The translations under genes and the position numbers were made by a program. The notes under the pieces are model-generated. The model was not told where the DNA came from. It saw nothing but the letters and a program-made list of their open reading frames with translations, and searched no databases. This document shows, in pieces, positions 59,575 to 64,000 of a stretch of DNA of 64,000 bases (position 1 is its first letter; each line of letters begins with the position of its first letter). This DNA is from Owenia fusiformis (lineage: Eukaryota > Annelida > Polychaeta > Sabellida > Oweniidae): NCBI GenBank assembly GCA_903813345.2, contig CAIIXF020000010.1, positions 20,039,181 through 20,103,180 on the forward strand, written 5' to 3'.

Positions 59575-59734
59575 TGGATTCCGCTATGGTGTGCCCACTT
59601 ATGACTACCCATTGCTGTTATATGAAGGAAGTGAATGCTCTGGAATAGAGACACCTGCTAGAGAGTCCTTATACACAATGATTACAAGCATTGATGCAAA
59701 TGGAACCCTTCAAAGGCACTTTCAGTCACTGAAG
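59575..59734 (+). CDS. EGF-domain gene, exon at the end of the satellite
   Basis: This exon encodes GFRYGVPTYDYPLLLYEG followed by SECSGIETPARESLYTMITS and IDANGTLQRHFQSLK (53 full codons). The donor is aag|gtattt, phase 0. Two acceptors seven bases apart are possible: ccag ending 59567 (phase 1) and gcaag ending 59574 (phase 2). The second fits the donor at 39180. The first ~18 codons are the sequence amplified in the satellite. I do not recognise a domain in this exon. Codons beyond position 18 are absent from the array, which shows the direction: exon border amplified, not satellite exonised. Confidence 0.85.
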
Positions 59735-59811
59735 GTATTTTGGTGTTGTACACTTGTCACCTTTGTTACTGTGATCATTACTGGACTACCCCATGTCTCT
59801 ATTGTAGGCCT

Positions 59812-59990
59812 ATAGGTCTCTGCCAATTGACCATGTTTATCTTCGATGTCTCTAGAGGATTCTTGGTCTCTATCATAAAAGAATTGGAGGTCTCTTTAAA
59901 AGAATCAAGGTCTCTTTTTAAGGATTCTAGGTCTCTTTGTATTGTAAGACCCTAAGGTCCCTTGTAGAAAACCTGGGTCTCTATTCATAG
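59812..59990. repeat. degenerate ggtctct repeat
   Basis: About seven imperfect ~25-bp units, each starting ggtctct and followed by AAG/AT-rich sequence, within the intron between the 59.6 and 60.2 kb exons. Confidence 0.6.
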
Positions 59991-60245
59991 GCTGGGATTC
60001 TACATTTAGAGTGTATGACCCTAGAATGAATCTTTTGATTAGAGGGAACATATTTTCTAAAGAGTAAAAGCCATATTCAAATTATGATGTTTATTTCATT
60101 CTTCCTAAAATTTCCTGCTGATCTCCAATTAAAACTTGATTAATTTCAAATAATTTCTAACATTTAAGTGAGTCATAAATACATCCCAGGCATTTATGGA
60201 ATCATGATTGATATTTTAATTTTTTAATCTATATTTAAATTTTAG

Positions 60246-60525
60246 AGTTTTGATGGTTGTACCCTTGAATTAAAGAGGATGGACACACATGCTAGATACC
60301 TATTCAACAACACTAACAATGACTGCTATAACAAGATGACATTCTTAGCTGAAACGTCAGGTGAACCCAGTTTTGATTTTAATGAGACAGTACCGTATGC
60401 ACTGAGGGTGGTAAATGGAACAGCCAAAGATGTCACATGTTCATACAGCTGTATATATGGCAGCTGTGCCGTAGATGGAGAATGCAGCTGTGATGAGGGG
60501 TTTGATGGGGAAGCATGTACAATAG
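60246..60525 (+). CDS. EGF-domain gene, exon with first EGF-like module
   Basis: 280 nt with acceptor attttag and donor atag|gtataa, entering in phase 0 and leaving in phase 1. It encodes 93 residues. The first ~62 (SFDGCTLELKRMDTHARYLF onward, with NNT, NET and NGT glycosylation sites) are unrecognised. Residues 65-91 (CSYSCIYGSCAVDGECSCDE then GFDGEAC) have six cysteines with the C-x-C-x5-G-x2-C ending of an EGF-like domain. The protein is therefore extracellular or a membrane ectodomain. Confidence 0.9.
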
Positions 60526-60860
60526 GTATAAATGAGCTTAATTATTTGCATAATAATTTATTTGTAACATTTGCAAATAAAAAGATTTTAATGTACCCTT
60601 TCTTTAAAAAACTAATTTTATTTGTTCAAAGGAGTGGTATCGATATGGAGAACTGAATTCAACAATGTTTTTCTCTTAAACCAATCATTAAAAACATTCT
60701 GTAAAAAACACGGTATTTTATGTAATATTGACTGATTGACAACAATTTAATGCGAAAATTATTTAGAAATATTTTATATAACTGTTTTTGTTAACATTTT
60801 TTGTTTTTCTGGTGCAATTGTTTTTGCTCCTTTCTACCAATTCTTGAGAATGAAATAAAA

Positions 60861-61142
60861 TGTCTTTCCAAACCTTGTTGGAACAAAATAGCATATACAA
60901 CATGTTTTTAGACCTCTCAATATTATAGTTATACAAAGGAATTTTTGGTTGATTTTAAAAAAGTATTCAAAAAATTAAGACAAAATCCCCCCAAAATAGA
61001 TAAAAATCAAGTTAAACCTTTTATTTCATTAACAAGATACTTTTTTAAAATCAACCAAAATCCCCTTTGTACAATTACAATATTGAGAGACCTAAACATG
61101 TTGTGTTTATGTCGTTTTGTTCCAATGAGGTTCGGAAAGATG
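60861..61142. repeat. inverted repeat with 106-bp arms (MITE-like)
   Basis: 60861-60966 and 61037-61142 are reverse complements with about 85-90% identity by eye, sharing tgtctttcc, ggaacaaaa, acaacatgttt, ctctcaatatt and ttggttgattttaaaaaagt. A 70-bp A-rich loop separates them. It lies in the intron between the 60.2 and 61.3 kb exons and has no coding content. Confidence 0.85.
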
Positions 61143-61297
61143 TTTCATTTCACTCTGGAAACATGATATCAAGAACAAAACAAGTGTTTGATGCTTTTTC
61201 TAAAACAATATAGATGAAATTATATATATACTTTTTCCAATTATATTGTTACCATTCAAAAGATGACCATTAAATTGACAATGTGTAAAATTTGCAG

Positions 61298-61591
61298 AAT
61301 TTTTTGATGACTGGTTTAAGAGAAACGTGTGTTCAAAAAGTTTGCCATATCGACACCCATCTTTTCACACATCTTTTGGCTTTTGTAAATTTCTAGTTTT
61401 TAATATACATTTTGCAAACTGGAATATCCAGTATACCAAAACTATTAAAAAAAATGAAAAAATGAAAGTTGGTTATTTTGACTCTGCTTCAGTTTTACTG
61501 GATGATGATCAACGTGGTGCTGAATACCTACCCACAAATGAGATACCACTTGTGGTTTTCTTTGAACACTATTATATGCCAAATGCTGATA
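61298..61591 (+). CDS. EGF-domain gene, exon
   Basis: 294 nt with acceptor tttgcag and donor gata|gtaagc, phase 1 at both ends. It encodes FFDDWFKRNVCSKSLPYRHP onward, including KVGYFDSASVLLDDDQRGAE and IPLVVFFEHYYMPNAD, 97 full codons. No domain is recognised; the mix of aromatic and acidic residues suits a beta-rich extracellular module. The split codons at both borders close correctly (G|AA and A|TT). Confidence 0.88.
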
Positions 61592-62152
61592 GTAAGCTTT
61601 TAATTATCTCATATCTCAGTTTACAATGAGACTTGATCAATTTACAGATTGAATAATATTCGATCTAAAGCCAGAAGTATTCACAGGATTATTTGTTTAC
61701 GTAGATATTTGGCAATATTTTTGTAATTGATTTTTGTATGAACTGAGTAGAAATAGCAGCTGTGGTATGCACAGAGAAATGAATATATGCAATATAGAAT
61801 AAAATTCTAAACAGTTTGCCAAAATTACAAAATGATTTTACTTGAGCACAACATTGTTTCCTTTAATATATTTATTAATATAAACACCGGAAAAAAAGTT
61901 GGCTATTTTGTATTGCTTCACCTTATTATGGAAAAATATTTTTAACAGTTAGCCAAAATTAGAAAATTATTTTCCTAAAGCATAACATTATATCACAGTG
62001 TTTCTTATGATATATTAACTGTTACATTCTCAACTAAATAACCTAACATATCTTGTTGTGTGTACCAATAGATTTGGATGTTAAAAGCTTTTGCACATAT
62101 ACATATATAACATACCATGCTGTAGAGAACTGAAACAGATTTACTTTATTAG

Positions 62153-62293
62153 TTGAACTGCCACAAAGAATCCAGCCAGGGTTTCCAGTAAAGTTTGCAT
62201 CTTATGACATAGTGACGGCACAGCTAACCACTTACTTCAACTCCTTTAAGATTTATGGACACTCAGCTCTCATGTTTTATAGCATGGATGAAG
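62153..62293 (+). CDS. EGF-domain gene, exon
   Basis: 141 nt with acceptor ttattag and donor gaag|gtaggg, phase 1 at both ends. It encodes ELPQRIQPGFPVKFASYDIV, TAQLTTYFNSFKIYGHSALM and FYSMDE. No domain is recognised. It probably belongs to the same module as the preceding and following exons. Confidence 0.88.
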
Positions 62294-62548
62294 GTAGGGT
62301 AGGACATTGTAGTTTCACTACTTATGGGCTAAAGTAAAATCTGTCTTATTGAACACCTGTCTCTAGTTGACATTTTCCTACACAATCTCTCTAGTGACCA
62401 TCTACCGAACAACACTGAACATTTTTTCTCGGCAAAAATGTTAAACATACACAGATTTTATTGTATTTTTAGAAAAAATAGACCAAATATTGAAAAGAAA
62501 TCAGAATACTAGTAACCTTTTACTTTGATCATCATTAGGCTTTTATTT

Positions 62549-63424
62549 GTCACCACCAAAAGTGGTGACATATTGTTATGGTCTCCGTTTTTTTTGCGAC
62601 GGCGGTTGGTGGTTGGCGGTTGGTGGTTGGCGGTTGGTGGTTGGAGGTTGGCGTCCGGCGTCTGTAACAATTTCTTACAACTTCCTATAACTTAACAAAT
62701 ACTGTTTAGATTGACTTCAATTTTTTTCTAAATCATCTACATGTTCTCAGAAGTTCAAATCTGACTTTAGATTTGACATTTGACCTTCAATGACCTTCTC
62801 AAGGTCAAAAAAGGTCAAAAAGGTCTTTTTTCAACTTGCTTTAAATTGACTAATTTTTTTTTCAAAATCATCTACATGTTCTTGGAAATTCAAATCTGAC
62901 TTTAGATTTGACATTTGACCTTTAATGACCTTCTCAAGGTCAAAAAAGGTCAAAAAGGTCTGTTTTCAACTTGCTTCAAATTGACCAAATTTTTTTTTCA
63001 AAATCATCTACATCTTTTCAGAAGTTCAAATTTGACTTTACAAGTTCTCAGAAGTTCAAATCTGACTTTAGATTTGACCTTTGACCTTCAATGACCTTCT
63101 CAAGGTCAAAAAGGTCTTTTTTCAACTTGCTTCAAATTGACTAATTTTTTTTCTAAATCATCTACATGTTCTCAGAAGTTCAAATCTGACTTTAGATTTG
63201 ACATTTGACCTTCAATGACCTTTTCAAGGTCAAAAAGGTCTTTTTTCAACTTGCTTCAAATTTACTTAATTTTTTTTTCAAAATCATCTACATGTTCTCA
63301 GAAGTTCAAATCTGACTTTACATTTGACATTTGACCTTCAATGACCTTCTCAATGTCAAAAAAAAGTCAAAGAGGTATTTTTTCAACTTGCTTTTAATTG
63401 ACCAAATTGTTTTAAGTGGTGACA
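62549..63424. mobile_element. ~0.88-kb TIR element with shared modules
   Basis: The left end tgtcaccac (62549-62557) and the right end gtggtgaca (63416-63424) are inverted. After the left end come a palindrome (caccaccaaaagtggtgaca) and a gcggttggtggttg simple repeat. Inside are five copies of a ~130-bp module with ctacatgttctcagaagttc, aaatctgactttagatttga, catttgacctt, tctcaaggtcaaaaa and ttttcaacttgcttcaa. The same module, inverted, occurs at 36160-36310 and 36770-36900. It lies in an intron of the EGF-domain gene. Confidence 0.75.
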
Positions 63425-63729
63425 TTTTGTCATGTTAATGCCTTGTAAAAACTTTCTTTCGTGTAAATGTCATGAATTAATTGAATCTAACAAATTAATG
63501 AGTTTATGTTGTAAATTGCAGATTTTAACAAAGTTTAAAAATGGTGGGGTCTTTTAGAGCCAGAACCCTTGTATCGATGTTGGCTGGATTAAGATTTAAG
63601 ATAACTATAACAATAAACATGCTGCGCTGAATTCCTCAAAATAATAAGAAAACGGGACAATCAATACATTGAACAAATCATTTTCCATTTAAATAAACCT
63701 AATTTTACTCTATATGTGCAATTTTACAG

Positions 63730-63987
63730 ATGGAAGTATGAATTTTCGAATGGTTGAAAATATTGGGAATGTGGTTAATATCCATATGTTTTTAATGGCC
63801 AATGAAGATGTTGCAAAAGCTATACATTACAATGATGATTATGAACACACATCTTCTATAGACTTTTACGTGATATATCTAGTACAGCCTCAGTGTTCTG
63901 TATGTAATGACCCAGTTGGAGGACAATGCTACAGGACATCAGAATGCGTCTGCCACACTGGATACACAGGAACAAACTGTTATAATG
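63730..63987 (+). CDS. EGF-domain gene, exon with second EGF-like module (gene continues beyond the window)
   Basis: 258 nt with acceptor attttacag and donor aatg|gtaagt, phase 1 at both ends. It encodes GSMNFRMVENIGNVVNIHMF, then DVAKAIHYNDDYEHTSSIDF, and near its end CSVCNDPVGGQCYRTSECVC with HTGYTGTNC, a compact EGF-like domain. The pattern of ~170-240 unknown residues followed by an EGF repeats that of the exons at 59.6-60.5 kb, so the protein may be built of repeated [unknown module + EGF] units. The end of the gene is outside the window. Confidence 0.9.
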
Positions 63988-64000
63988 GTAAGTTTATTGA

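Overview
The window is animal nuclear DNA. It is AT-rich, its genes are split by GT..AG introns, and it carries a partial TP53BP1 homologue, an aminergic-type GPCR, a WAP-domain protein, mariner/Tc1 transposons, a tRNA-derived SINE and many small inverted-repeat elements. I infer a marine invertebrate, either a lophotrochozoan or an invertebrate deuterostome. The sequence alone does not settle which.

Layout. 1-20.9 kb holds no convincing host gene. It contains a cluster of AT/GC-alternating palindromes (3.7-4.7 kb), a mariner element interrupted by a second transposon (7.07-9.12 kb), minisatellites, a SINE (16.9 kb) and a 158-bp tandem duplication. 20.9-22.1 kb (+) is an intronless coding exon for a class A GPCR with the amine-binding aspartate. 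27.7-28.7 kb (+) is a secreted, probably GPI-anchored protein with a WAP domain and a Thr-rich mucin stalk. 34.5-38.0 kb (-) carries the last five exons of a TP53BP1-like gene (tandem BRCT region), and every exon-exon phase fits. The rest of that gene is not visible where it should be, to the right.

39.0-64 kb (+) is a gene for an unrecognised extracellular EGF-domain protein. Five exons are well supported (59.6, 60.2, 61.3, 62.2 and 63.7 kb), a candidate upstream exon lies at 39.0 kb, and the gene runs off the right edge. The intron before the 59.6-kb exon is filled by about 185 copies of a 90-91 bp satellite. The monomer matches the 3' splice-site region plus the first ~18 codons of that same exon, so the intron carries an amplified series of decoy acceptors. 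This is the most unusual feature of the window. The satellite is broken by two insertions: a 1.7-kb terminal-inverted-repeat element and a 1.06-kb mariner. The mariner sits at a TA, and removing it restores an intact monomer. The array also contains a multi-kilobase internal duplication.

Three non-autonomous elements (35.9, 43.1 and 62.5 kb) have different termini but share internal modules, which suggests one modular family. Repeated regulatory-looking motifs, RFX X-box-like palindromes and a fixed-spacing E-box/CCAAT composite, surround the GPCR and WAP genes. All identities come from reading the sequence. No database search was run.
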